Both the position numbers and the translations under genes were made by a program. Below the pieces are notes generated by a model that was given only the letters and a program-made list of their open reading frames with translations, had not been told where the DNA came from and searched no databases. Positions 37,001 through 44,592 of a stretch of DNA of 64,000 nucleotides are shown here, one piece after another. This DNA is from Kiloniellaceae bacterium (lineage in GTDB: Bacteria > Pseudomonadota > Alphaproteobacteria > Kiloniellales > Kiloniellaceae). The stretch is from contig JAJFGK010000081.1 in NCBI GenBank assembly GCA_021776195.1, forward strand, positions 7,497 through 71,496. The letters run 5' to 3'. Numbering within the stretch: the first letter of the stretch is position 1; each line of letters begins with the position of its first letter.

Positions 37001-38845
37001 ATGACGGCGGAGGCGGCCAAGGCCGAGTTGGAGACGGCGCTCGAAAAGATGGGAGAGCTGGAAGACAAGCTCGAGGAGCTAGAGGCCGACAACGAGCGCC
37101 TGAAGACCGACGAGATCCGCTACAACGACCGCCACGGCATTCTGGAGCCCAAGGTCAAGATCGCCGAGGACAACAAGGCGGAGGACGCCAAGTCCGAGGC
37201 CGAGGCGGTCACCGACAAGTACGAGGAGATGACCGACGAGGCCGAAGAGCACGAGTTCACCAAGGCCATCGAGAAGGCCGACGAGCTGGCCGAGCTGATC
37301 GAGGCCTACGAGAAGAAACTCGAAGAGATCGGCGATTTGCAGGAGCGCTACGAGGCGCTCAAGCCGATGGTCGAGACGCGCATGAAAACCGCCGAGGCGA
37401 CCGAGTTCGAGACACTGAAGGGTGATCTCGACGATCTGCGCGACCTCAAGGAGGCAATGGAAGGCGCCGCGGACGACGATGACTACAAGTCCGCCCTGGA
37501 AAAGCTCGATGAGCTTCAAAGCGCGCTCGACGAATTCGAGAAGAAGGCCTTGGCGCTGCACGACGCGCAAACCGATTACGAATCCCGCTCCGGGCCGGTT
37601 GTCGAGCGCTTCAACAACTTGCCAAAAGATGCGCGGGACAAGGCGGAAGACGCCGTGGAAGACGCCGAGCAGTACAAAGAAGAGATGGAAGAGATGGCCG
37701 GCGAGGAGGACTTCGAGGGCGCGGTCAGCGCGCTTGACCGGCTTATCAAGGCGCTGGACGAGGTCGACGAGAAGCTCAAGTCCGACGACGAGCTCAAGGC
37801 CCAGTACGACGGCCGCCTGGACTCGCTCCAGCCGCGCCTCGACAAGGTGGCCGGCTCGAAATGGGCCGACAAGCTATCGGCCGAGAAAGACGCCGTCGAC
37901 AAGGCGGTCGCGGAGATGGAGAAGATCGCCGGCCGCGACGATTTCAAGGGCGCACTGGACGCCGCGGACGCGGTCGACGAAGCCCTGGGCAAGTTTGACG
38001 AGGCCGAAGACAAGCTGGAACAGCAGCAGGTGCGCTTCGATGAGCGCATTCAAGGTGTCCAGTCGCGCTATGACAAGGCCATGAAAGTCACGCTGAATGA
38101 GCTGTCGGACAAGAAGAAGAACCTGACCAGCCTGAAGAAAACCGCTGAAGAGACCGCCAAGACAGGCGATTTCGACAAGGCGCTCAACGAGGCCGACGAC
38201 TATGCCAAGGCGGTCGATGAATTCCTGGAAGAAGCCGACAAACTGGAAGATGAGCAGGCCCGCGAGGAAGACGGCGGAAAACCAGGATCGGGCGGCGGGG
38301 GAGACCCCACCGGGACGGATCGGGTCCGCGACGGCATCGAGACGATCGTCGATGGTGCCGGCGAGATTATCGAAGGGGTTGGCGAAGCGGCCACCCAGGT
38401 CGGAGACTCGATCCAGAACGCCGGCGAAGACGCGGTCAATGCCCTCGAGAAAGACCGCGACGGGGTCATGGCGGAAATGGGCGAAGCGGTGCTGCAAACT
38501 GCCGCCGAACTGATCGACCCCGTCGGCGACGCCGTCGGTTCGATTATCTCGGACAGCGGGACCATCGTCGACAACGTGGGCGAGGCCATCGGCAACGTGG
38601 TCGACGGTGAAATCATCGACGCCGTGGTCAACGTCTATGAGGCCGGCAAAGGCGCCAAGGACTTGAGCTTCGACGTCGGCGCGGCAGCCAAGGAGGCCTT
38701 CGTCGACAACATCCCCGATGTCGCCGAGCAGGTCTTCGACGGGGTTGTCGAGGTCGGCGGCGAAGCCTTCGACGCGCTGACCGGAGACGGCAAGAAGGAC
38801 GTCGAGGAAGGCGTGGAAGAAGGCATCAAAGAGGGCGTCAAGTAG
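34052..38845 (+). CDS. Giant helical tandem-repeat protein, unknown family
   Basis: A 1597-residue acidic protein without a visible signal peptide or transmembrane helix. Residues ~1-120 form a unique head with WGVVDPAKAASDP and GHVEYMSVYGPLQQC. Residues ~100-1400 contain about 17 units of ~76 residues. Each unit has a G/D-D-F/Y-x(2)-A-x(3)-L-x-x-L-E core, with anchors near residues 158, 235, 311, 385, 461, 538, 614, 691, 767, 843, 919, 992, 1067, 1143, 1219, 1296 and 1372. Units in the first half alternate between CEFP-type and PxECRF-type starts. A GSGGGG hinge (~1412-1417) leads to a 170-residue glycine/valine/acidic tail. The helical, heptad-rich pattern suggests rod-like three-helix units like spectrin, so a scaffold, tether or length-measuring role is possible. 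I do not recognise the family. Start: ATG with AAGGGAGAG upstream. It is monocistronic between divergent serC and convergent MaoC. Confidence 0.8.
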   Translation: MSQGQGLKSTWGVVDPAKAASDPQAKAFNQSFNTIIGPMRGHVEYMSVYGPLQQCTSMDGKCESLYQAYQKVAKTIDPANEAKAKPSIEKVIASAKETLAKHKATVAQTKADQAAWDAKEPLYAKTMDRISELEAWDDSAAGFLQALGDIDTKANERCWSEAIKGLDKLAAEVDPAYALYLKQKEAMAAYDQERPAFDAAFDAAQAHPLPSAEMTGLADQIANQLPAIDACVEQKDYVSAVDQLTALGSPLKELQDALARHEEREQEYNTRLDALQPRLLESEVCEFPTLAPMHEEIESFHSQMETAAGTGDFETALGHLDDLETRVDGYLRALEEERAKRDAFEQRADDLAGRVPDECRFGVLEPLQNDMQAALEAARAAATEGEFDAAEGQLDTLEQNIGSFETELAALEAKQAEYETGLAALQPRLSETEICEFPSMASLHETVASLQGEMEGFAADGDYDRAITCLGDLEIKVDEFFLALEEERERQRRREEIEQRIQEYEARIPQECRFPTLVPVQQDLVDLVGQARDALAADDLDGAEMILNDLELKFGEFEAEYAALEAKQTEYESRLAAIQPGLADASDSVFPSLTGLLEEVVALRDCMAEAASAGEYDVALDHLTDLEIKLAEYLALLDEEREKERRREAFEQRYEELVARLPNECRFQTLKLLVDKMEELKGVARSAADVEDFDRADVHLEDLATTIDEYETRYDELEKRQAEYETRLPGVIQRFDAIVDCEYSELADSQQRMDPLRSEMETAAADGNFSHAVDLLCDLEALLTEIEETRVELDEKRADYDARLPGLTDRKSPFDTVEFTELEEPVDKMKQDWSAMEAAAGGTDFRLAVKLMDTLEPQLDDLEKRLAELKALRDRYESALQDLASSLADVEGCDHALLADKKKEILDLRDEMVALAEATDFEAALEKVEPLKEKIAAFAKLEELREEYERRHELVAPRVEAAKAITYKSLADDVKEVTDLYGKMTAEAAKAELETALEKMGELEDKLEELEADNERLKTDEIRYNDRHGILEPKVKIAEDNKAEDAKSEAEAVTDKYEEMTDEAEEHEFTKAIEKADELAELIEAYEKKLEEIGDLQERYEALKPMVETRMKTAEATEFETLKGDLDDLRDLKEAMEGAADDDDYKSALEKLDELQSALDEFEKKALALHDAQTDYESRSGPVVERFNNLPKDARDKAEDAVEDAEQYKEEMEEMAGEEDFEGAVSALDRLIKALDEVDEKLKSDDELKAQYDGRLDSLQPRLDKVAGSKWADKLSAEKDAVDKAVAEMEKIAGRDDFKGALDAADAVDEALGKFDEAEDKLEQQQVRFDERIQGVQSRYDKAMKVTLNELSDKKKNLTSLKKTAEETAKTGDFDKALNEADDYAKAVDEFLEEADKLEDEQAREEDGGKPGSGGGGDPTGTDRVRDGIETIVDGAGEIIEGVGEAATQVGDSIQNAGEDAVNALEKDRDGVMAEMGEAVLQTAAELIDPVGDAVGSIISDSGTIVDNVGEAIGNVVDGEIIDAVVNVYEAGKGAKDLSFDVGAAAKEAFVDNIPDVAEQVFDGVVEVGGEAFDALTGDGKKDVEEGVEEGIKEGVK
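34349..38251 (+). repeat. Coding tandem repeat, ~17 units of ~228 bp
   Basis: The repeat array inside the giant gene. Spacing between equivalent anchors is 73-77 residues. DNA identity between units is low while protein spacing is conserved, so the repeats are old and held by selection, not a recent expansion. The first eight full units pair into 152-residue super-repeats. Confidence 0.8.
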
Positions 38846-38869
38846 TGGCGGCCTCTTGCCTGTTGTCGG

Positions 38870-39322
38870 TCATGGCTGGACTTGCCGGGCAAAAATCATC
38901 ATGGCGGTGAAGGTCATGACCGGCTCGTCGTCCTGGTCCAGGGTCCGAAAGTTCATGCGGACGATCCCCCGGTCGGGCTTGGAGGCCGAGGGGCGTGTCT
39001 CCAGGACCTCGGCCTCGACCCGCAGGGTGCCGCCGGGGCGCACCGGCTTCAGCCAGCGCAGCTCGTCGAATCCCGGCGAGCCCATGGAGCAGTGATTGAT
39101 GATGCCGGCGTCGTAAAACAGCCGGAAGGTCAGGGCGAGTGTCTGGAAGCCCGACGCGATGAGGCCGCCGAATGGTCCGGCCTCGGCCGCGCCGCGGTCC
39201 AGGTGGAAGGGTTGCGGATCATAGGCCTGCGCGAAGTCGATGATCTGCGCCTCGGTCAGGGTCATGCCGCGCGAGGCGAAGCGCTCACCCACCGAGAAGT
39301 CATCGAAATAGCGCGGTGTCAT
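38870..39322 (-). CDS. MaoC-family dehydratase
   Basis: A 150-residue single hot-dog protein. It starts RYFDDFSVGERFASRGMTLTE, typical of MaoC-like hydratases, and has the active-site pair in AYDPQPFHLD (D-x(2)-P-x-H hydratase motif) followed by FGGLIASGFQTLALTFRL. It would hydrate an enoyl-CoA or act on a related thioester. It overlaps the following GNAT gene by four bases (upstream on this strand), so they share a transcript. Confidence 0.9.
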   Translation of the reverse strand: MTPRYFDDFSVGERFASRGMTLTEAQIIDFAQAYDPQPFHLDRGAAEAGPFGGLIASGFQTLALTFRLFYDAGIINHCSMGSPGFDELRWLKPVRPGGTLRVEAEVLETRPSASKPDRGIVRMNFRTLDQDDEPVMTFTAMMIFARQVQP

Positions 39323-39825
39323 GAGGACTCGGACTCTTGCAGGGGAAGCTCGAGGTAGCGGACGTCGTCGAGCGGATTGTCATAGTAGGCCGGGATCTCC
39401 CTGAACCCCATCCGGCCGTAGAGCGCCCGGGCCGCGTCCATGAAGGCCAGGGTGTCGAGACAGAGACGCCGATAGCCAGCCTCGCGCCCCGCTTCGATTG
39501 CCGTCTCGGCGAGCCGGCGGCCGAGCCCCAGACCGCGAAAGGCTTCGCGCACCCACAGGCGCTTGATCTCGGCGCGCTCGGGGTCCAGCGGGCGTAGGGC
39601 GACACAGCCGGCCAGTTCGCCATCGACCCTGGCAAGCCACAGGCCCCCGCGCGGCGGCCGGTAGCTGCCCGGCAGCCCGGCCAGCTCCTCTTCGAAACCC
39701 TGAAAACAAAGATCGACCCGCAGCCAGGCGGCATACTCGCGAAACAGCGCGCGCAGGGTATCGATCTCGCCTCCCTCCGCTGGCCGAATCGAAAGCGATG
39801 GCGATTGAACCGCCTGGTCCGTCAT
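39319..39825 (-). CDS. GNAT family N-acetyltransferase
   Basis: A 168-residue GNAT protein. The acetyl-CoA loop is REAFRGLGLGRRLAE (R-x-x-G-x-G-x-x-L) near residue 95, preceded by EIKRLWVRE, and the last strand region has LYGRMGFREIPAYYDNP. The similarity of the tail to small-molecule or amino acid acetyltransferases is only general. Its stop overlaps the MaoC start by four bases, and PhzF lies upstream by 23 bases. Confidence 0.88.
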   Translation of the reverse strand: MTDQAVQSPSLSIRPAEGGEIDTLRALFREYAAWLRVDLCFQGFEEELAGLPGSYRPPRGGLWLARVDGELAGCVALRPLDPERAEIKRLWVREAFRGLGLGRRLAETAIEAGREAGYRRLCLDTLAFMDAARALYGRMGFREIPAYYDNPLDDVRYLELPLQESESS

Positions 39826-39848
39826 TTCAAGCCTCCGGCGCCGGCTAG

Positions 39849-40634
39849 CTAAAGCGTGATCGTTCCCTTCAGATAGGGCACGGCATGGCCGCCGATCATG
39901 ACCCTCTCACCGCGAAGCTCGACTTGCAACTCCCCGCCCCGTGCGGAAATCTGACGGGCCACCATGCGGGTCTTGCCGAGCCGTTCGGCCCAGATCGGCG
40001 TCAACAGGCTGTGGGCCGATCCGGTGACCGGATCCTCGGGGATGCCGTGGCTCGGGGCGAAAAAGCGCGAGACGAAATCGACCTCGTCTCCTTCGGCCGT
40101 GATGATCAGGCCGCGGCCCTCAAGGCCGGCAACCTTCGCCAGGTCCGGCCGCGCGTCACGCACCTGCGCCTGGCTCTCCAGCAGCGCGACATAGTCGTCG
40201 CCGCACCACAGCAGGCTCGGGGTCAGACCGAGGGCCTCGGCGACGCTGCCATCGTCTTCGTGGGGCGCGGGCATCAGCGTGGGAAAATCGAGGGTCAGGA
40301 GATCACCGTCGCGGGTCACCTCCAGCGCGCCGCTCATGGACTGAAAACTGACCTTGTCCCGGCCGGGGTCGAGGTAGGAGGTTATCACATAGGCCGACGC
40401 CAGGGTGGCATGGCCACAGAGCTTGACCTCGGTCGTGGGCGTGAACCAGCGCAGATGATAGTGGTCGCCCTGGTCGATGAAGTAGGCGGTCTCGGCCAGA
40501 TTGTTTTCGGCGGCGATCGCCTGCAGCGTCTCATCGGGCAGCCAGGACTCCAGCGGGCAAACCGCCGCCGGGTTGCCGGTGAAGACCTTCGAGGCGAAGG
40601 CATCGACCTGATAGAGCGGGATCTCGAGTGTCAT
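39849..40634 (-). CDS. PhzF-family isomerase
   Basis: A 261-residue PhzF/diaminopimelate-epimerase-fold protein. It begins PLYQVDAFASKVFTGNPAAVC and carries the catalytic glutamate in AENNLAETAYF, then RWFTPTTEVKLCGHATLASAYV and the C-terminal DPVTGSAHSLLTPIWAERLGK, all PhzF hallmarks. The substrate is unknown for most members. The ATG at 40634 has AAGGAAA upstream and overlaps the transporter stop by four bases, so they are coupled. Confidence 0.92.
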   Translation of the reverse strand: MTLEIPLYQVDAFASKVFTGNPAAVCPLESWLPDETLQAIAAENNLAETAYFIDQGDHYHLRWFTPTTEVKLCGHATLASAYVITSYLDPGRDKVSFQSMSGALEVTRDGDLLTLDFPTLMPAPHEDDGSVAEALGLTPSLLWCGDDYVALLESQAQVRDARPDLAKVAGLEGRGLIITAEGDEVDFVSRFFAPSHGIPEDPVTGSAHSLLTPIWAERLGKTRMVARQISARGGELQVELRGERVMIGGHAVPYLKGTITL

Positions 40635-41527
40635 GGTGAAATTTCCTTTCTGCGAAAGAGCGTGCCGTCGAGGCCCTGGGCCCAGGCGACACCGATCAGG
40701 ATCAAGGCCGCACCCGCCATGCTGGCGGGGCTGAGACCTTCGCCCAAGAGCCAAACCGCAAGGGCGAGCGATGCCAGGGGTTGGAGGAACTGGAGCTGGC
40801 CGATTTTTCCCGAGGCCCCACGGGCCAGGGCGCCGGTCCAGAGCACGTAGCCCAGCAGCGAGCCGAGCAGCGCCAGGTAGCCAATCGCGAGCCAGGCCTC
40901 GGTGCTCTGGGGCAGGCGCGACTCCGCGGGCAGAAACGGCATGATGGCCAGCAGGGCGAGTGCGCCGATGATCAGGCCGCGCAGGGTGACCGCCCAGGAA
41001 GACCAGCCGCGCGCCGCCTTGGCGCTGGTCACGTAGCCGAAGGAAACCGCCACGACCGAGGCCAGCAGCAGCGAATCGCCCAGAAGCGCGCCCTCTGCCA
41101 GGGCCTCGCCTTCCCGCCCGAGGATCACCAGGGGCGTCCCGATCAGCGCCGCCAACGATCCAAAGGCCCAACGCCGGCCGGGTCGCTCGCCGTCGAACAG
41201 AAAGGCGAAGAGGCTGGTGAAGACCGGCAGCAGCGCCAGCAGAAGGGCGCCGTGGGTGGCGCTGCTATGGGCGATGCCGAGGGAAAAGAGCAGCGGAAAG
41301 ACGGCGAAGTTGCTGAGACCGGCCGCGAGCAGCAGGCCCCGGGAGGCGCCCGGCGGCGGCGCGGCACTGGTCCGCAGCAGAACCAGTGCCACGGCGGCCG
41401 CCAACAGGGTGCGCCAGAGCCCGATCGTCAGGCCATCCCCGGCCAGGGCGCCGATCCGGGTGGCGACCGGCGTGCCGGCCCAAAGCAGGATTGCCGCCAG
41501 GGCCCCGGCAACGGCCCAGGTGTCCAT
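40631..41527 (-). CDS. EamA/DMT-family transporter
   Basis: A ~298-residue membrane protein with about ten hydrophobic helices in two EamA repeats, the second starting near SLLLASVVAVSFGYV and containing GYLALLGSLLGYVLW. It probably exports a metabolite or amino acid. The start at 41527 gives the family length; ATG 41593 and TTG 41620 are longer alternatives. It is divergent from the MocR regulator and couples to PhzF, so it is the likely regulated gene. Confidence 0.87.
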   Translation of the reverse strand: MDTWAVAGALAAILLWAGTPVATRIGALAGDGLTIGLWRTLLAAAVALVLLRTSAAPPPGASRGLLLAAGLSNFAVFPLLFSLGIAHSSATHGALLLALLPVFTSLFAFLFDGERPGRRWAFGSLAALIGTPLVILGREGEALAEGALLGDSLLLASVVAVSFGYVTSAKAARGWSSWAVTLRGLIIGALALLAIMPFLPAESRLPQSTEAWLAIGYLALLGSLLGYVLWTGALARGASGKIGQLQFLQPLASLALAVWLLGEGLSPASMAGAALILIGVAWAQGLDGTLFRRKEISP

Positions 41528-41680
41528 GACGGGAGCCACTTTGGCGGGCCCATCGACTGTCGGCCGTGCGGCTTTGACCCGATCAACGATCATCGGCTTG
41601 ATCCATAAAAGAAGGTTCAATCGAACATTTGTGTCATTTTTTCTGGTCTAATTGGCTCAGTCAATGTCATAATTGATACG

Positions 41681-43081
41681 ATGACAACTTGGCACCCCGA
41701 TCTCTCTGCCCGACGCGGGCCCAAGTACGGCGCGATAGCCGACGCCTTGAGCCGGGACATCGCCAACGGCCAATTGGCCGCCGGCACCCGCCTGCCGACC
41801 CACCGCGATCTGGCCTGGCGGCTCGGCGTGACCGTGGGCACGGTCAGCCGCGCCTATGCCGAGGCCGAGCGTAGCGGGCTGGTTCAGGGCGAAGTTGGCC
41901 GCGGCACCTTCGTCCGCGGCGCCACGGCGCGCGACGAGATCCGCTTTCCCCACCTGGCGGACCATGCCTCGCCGGCCTCGCGCCGAACCGATCTCTCCTA
42001 CGCCTCGCCTCCCATGGTGCCGGACGACGGCGCGCTGCCGCGGCTCTTCCGCGAGGTCGCCGCGGCACCCGACGCGGGCGAGCGGCTGCACTATCAGCCA
42101 AGCCTCGGCGATCCGGGCCTGCGCCAGGCTGCCGCCGGCTGGCTGGCGCGGCGCGACATCCCGGCGGACCCCGAACGCCTGGCGATTACCGCCGGCGGTC
42201 AGCACGCCATGCTGGTCGCCCTGGCCGCGATCGCTCAGCCCGGCGACCGCATTTTCATCGAGGAGGTGACCTATCAGGGCATTTTCACCACGGCGCAGCT
42301 GCTCGGCCTGAAACTGGAGCCGCTGGCCATGGACCGCGACGGGCTGTTGCCCGATGCCCTGGAGAAGGCTTGCCGGCGAACCAAGGCGCGCGGGCTCTAT
42401 CTGATCCCCACGCTGCACAATCCGACCACCGCGACTCTGCCGGCGGCGCGGCGGACGGCGATCCTGGAAATCGCCCGCCGCCATGGCCTGCCCATCGTCG
42501 AGGACGACGTTTTCGGCTATCTCGGGTCGTCACCGGCGCCCCTGGCCGCCCTCGACTGCGAACAGGTGCTCTACCTGACCTCGCTCTCCAAGTGTCTGGC
42601 GCCCGGCCTGCGGACCGGGTTCCTGCATCTGCCCAAGGGACTGGTGACCAGGGCCACCCGCGCCATCGAGGCCTCCTGTCTGACCACCTCCGGCTTTCTT
42701 GGCGAGGTCGCGCGCCGCGCGATCACGGGCGGTGTCGCGGAAGACCTGCTGGCCAAGCGCCTGGCCGCGGCCGCCCGGCGCCGGGCTCTCTGCCTCGATC
42801 TGCTGGGCCCCTGGGGACCAGCCTGTCCGGAAGGGTCGGTGATCGCCTGGCTGCCCCTGCCGGCGCCCTGGCGCGGCGCCGACTTCGCCGCCGCGGCGGC
42901 GCGGCGCGGCGTGCGGGTGACCGCGGCCGAGCGCTTTGTCGCCACCCGCGAAACCTCCCTGCACGCGGTGCGCATCGGCTTTGGCAACCCGGCGAGCGAG
43001 AGCCGCCTGGAGGAGGCCCTGGCGACCCTGCGCGACCTGTTGGAGAACGAAGATCTGGCGACCGGCGAGGCGGTCGTCTGA
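41681..43081 (+). CDS. MocR-family regulator (GntR HTH plus aminotransferase domain)
   Basis: A 466-residue MocR/PdxR-type regulator. Residues ~10-80 are the GntR winged helix (GTRLPTHRDLAWRLGVTVGTVSRAY), and ~95-450 form a fold I aminotransferase domain with HNPTTATLP, VEDDVFGYL and the PLP lysine in YLTSLSKCLAPGLR. Such proteins sense PLP or amino-substrate ligands. It faces the EamA transporter gene across ~150 bases and probably controls it. The start at 41681 has no clear ribosome-binding site, so the message may be leaderless. Confidence 0.9.
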   Translation: MTTWHPDLSARRGPKYGAIADALSRDIANGQLAAGTRLPTHRDLAWRLGVTVGTVSRAYAEAERSGLVQGEVGRGTFVRGATARDEIRFPHLADHASPASRRTDLSYASPPMVPDDGALPRLFREVAAAPDAGERLHYQPSLGDPGLRQAAAGWLARRDIPADPERLAITAGGQHAMLVALAAIAQPGDRIFIEEVTYQGIFTTAQLLGLKLEPLAMDRDGLLPDALEKACRRTKARGLYLIPTLHNPTTATLPAARRTAILEIARRHGLPIVEDDVFGYLGSSPAPLAALDCEQVLYLTSLSKCLAPGLRTGFLHLPKGLVTRATRAIEASCLTTSGFLGEVARRAITGGVAEDLLAKRLAAAARRRALCLDLLGPWGPACPEGSVIAWLPLPAPWRGADFAAAAARRGVRVTAAERFVATRETSLHAVRIGFGNPASESRLEEALATLRDLLENEDLATGEAVV

Positions 43082-43091
43082 TAGCTCGCGC

Positions 43092-44435
43092 TTAGCCCGC
43101 TGCCGCGATGACCTCGCAAAGACCGTCGGCCAGGGCCGCGATCTGGCCTGAGTCCTCGCCCTCGATCATGACCCGGATGACCGGCTCGGTACCTGACTTG
43201 CGGATCACCAGCCGGCCGGTATCGCCGAGTTGGCTTTCGCTGTCGCTGATCGCCGCGCGAACGGGGGCCGTCTCCAGCGGCAGGCCACCGTTGAAACGGA
43301 CCGAACGCAGCACCTGAGGCAGGGGCTCGAAGACCCGGGTGACCTCGCTGGCGCGGCCTTCCGACTTGACCAGCACGGCCAGCACCTGGAGGGCCGCGAT
43401 CAACCCGTCGCCGGTGGTGGAGAAGTCGCTGAGAACGATGTGTCCGGACTGCTCGCCGCCCAGATTGAAGCCGCCGCCGCGCATCCGCTCGACAACGTAG
43501 CGATCGCCCACCGGGGTCCGCTCGAGGGCCAGACCCAGTCCCTGGAGATAGCGCTCGAAGCCGAGGTTGGACATCACCGTGCTGACCACCCCGCCGCCCT
43601 TTAAAAGACCGGCGCTCTGCCAGGACCCGGCAATCAGCGCCATCACCTGATCGCCGTCGAGGATGGCGCCGGTCTCATCCGACAGAATGACCCGGTCGGC
43701 GTCGCCGTCCAGCGCGATACCCAGGTCGGCACCGTGGGCGGCGACCGCTTGCTGCATGGCCTGGGGCGCCGTCGCGCCACAGCCGGCATTGATGTTGATG
43801 CCGTCGGGATCGTCGGCAAGCGGCACGACATCGGCGCCCAGTTCATAGAGCACCCGCGGCGCGACCCGATAGGCGGCGCCCTGGGCGCAGTCGACCACGA
43901 TCTTGAGACCGTCGAGGCGAAGCTGCCGGGGAAAGCTGCTTTTGGCGAATTCGATGTAGCGGCCCTGGGCATCGTCCAGGCGCTGGGCCCGGCCCAGTGC
44001 GGTGGCCGAGGCCAGGCCGGCGGCCCGGTCTTCGGTCATCAGGGCCTCGATGGTCCGCTCGACCTCGTCGCTCAGCTTGTAGCCGTCGGGCCCGAACAAT
44101 TTGATCCCGTTGTCTTCGTAGGGGTTGTGCGAGGCCGAGATCATGACCCCCAGGTCGGCCCGAAGGGTGCGCGTCAACATACCGACCGCCGGAGTCGGCA
44201 GCGGTCCGAGAATGACCACGTCCATGCCCACGCTGATGAAGCCGGCGGTCAGGGCAGGCTCCAGCAGATAGCCGGAGAGCCGGGTATCCTTGCCGATCAC
44301 CACGCTATGCCGATGCTCGCCACGCCGAAAAAAGCGCCCGGCCGCCTTGGCGACGGCCAGCGCCGTCTCGGCCGTGATCGGCTCCTGGTTGGCCCGGCCA
44401 CGGATGCCATCGGTGCCGAAGAGCTTGCGGGTCAT
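43092..44435 (-). CDS. glmM: Phosphoglucosamine mutase GlmM
   Basis: A 447-residue phosphohexomutase making glucosamine-1-phosphate for peptidoglycan and LPS. The phosphoserine loop [17 protein letters not shown] places Ser102 as the phosphorylated residue, and the metal loop is [10 protein letters not shown]. It begins [13 protein letters not shown]. Its end lies eleven bases from the MocR stop, convergent. It is the last gene of the ftsH-folP-glmM series. Confidence 0.95.
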   Translation of the reverse strand: MTRKLFGTDGIRGRANQEPITAETALAVAKAAGRFFRRGEHRHSVVIGKDTRLSGYLLEPALTAGFISVGMDVVILGPLPTPAVGMLTRTLRADLGVMISASHNPYEDNGIKLFGPDGYKLSDEVERTIEALMTEDRAAGLASATALGRAQRLDDAQGRYIEFAKSSFPRQLRLDGLKIVVDCAQGAAYRVAPRVLYELGADVVPLADDPDGININAGCGATAPQAMQQAVAAHGADLGIALDGDADRVILSDETGAILDGDQVMALIAGSWQSAGLLKGGGVVSTVMSNLGFERYLQGLGLALERTPVGDRYVVERMRGGGFNLGGEQSGHIVLSDFSTTGDGLIAALQVLAVLVKSEGRASEVTRVFEPLPQVLRSVRFNGGLPLETAPVRAAISDSESQLGDTGRLVIRKSGTEPVIRVMIEGEDSGQIAALADGLCEVIAAAG

Positions 44436-44516
44436 GGTTATCTCGATCCAATCGCAGAAGTTACGCGCAGGTGCCTTCTTGGCCCTTTTAGGCGATGGCC
44501 GGAGGACTTGTCACCC

Positions 44517-44592
44517 CTCAATCCAGTTGGGCCTCAATCCAGTTGGGCCTCAATCCGGTTGGGCCTCAAACCGGTTGGCCCTCAACCTGGCC
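44517..44592. repeat. 16-bp tandem repeat between glmM and folP
   Basis: About 4.7 copies of CTCAATCCAGTTGGGC, the right-hand copies diverging (CCGG, AACC variants). The array includes the folP stop codon: on the minus strand GGCCAACCGGTTTGAGG encodes the last G-Q-P-V and TGA. It could alter the folP-glmM spacing. Confidence 0.85.

Noticed and set aside
38321..38845. Polymorphic toxin domain at the end of the giant protein
   Set aside because: No catalytic motif was visible, there is no small immunity-type gene downstream, and no export signal or secretion genes are nearby. It is kept only as an unexplained module.
44517..44592. CRISPR array
   Set aside because: The units are contiguous 16-bp repeats with no unique spacers, and there are no cas genes.
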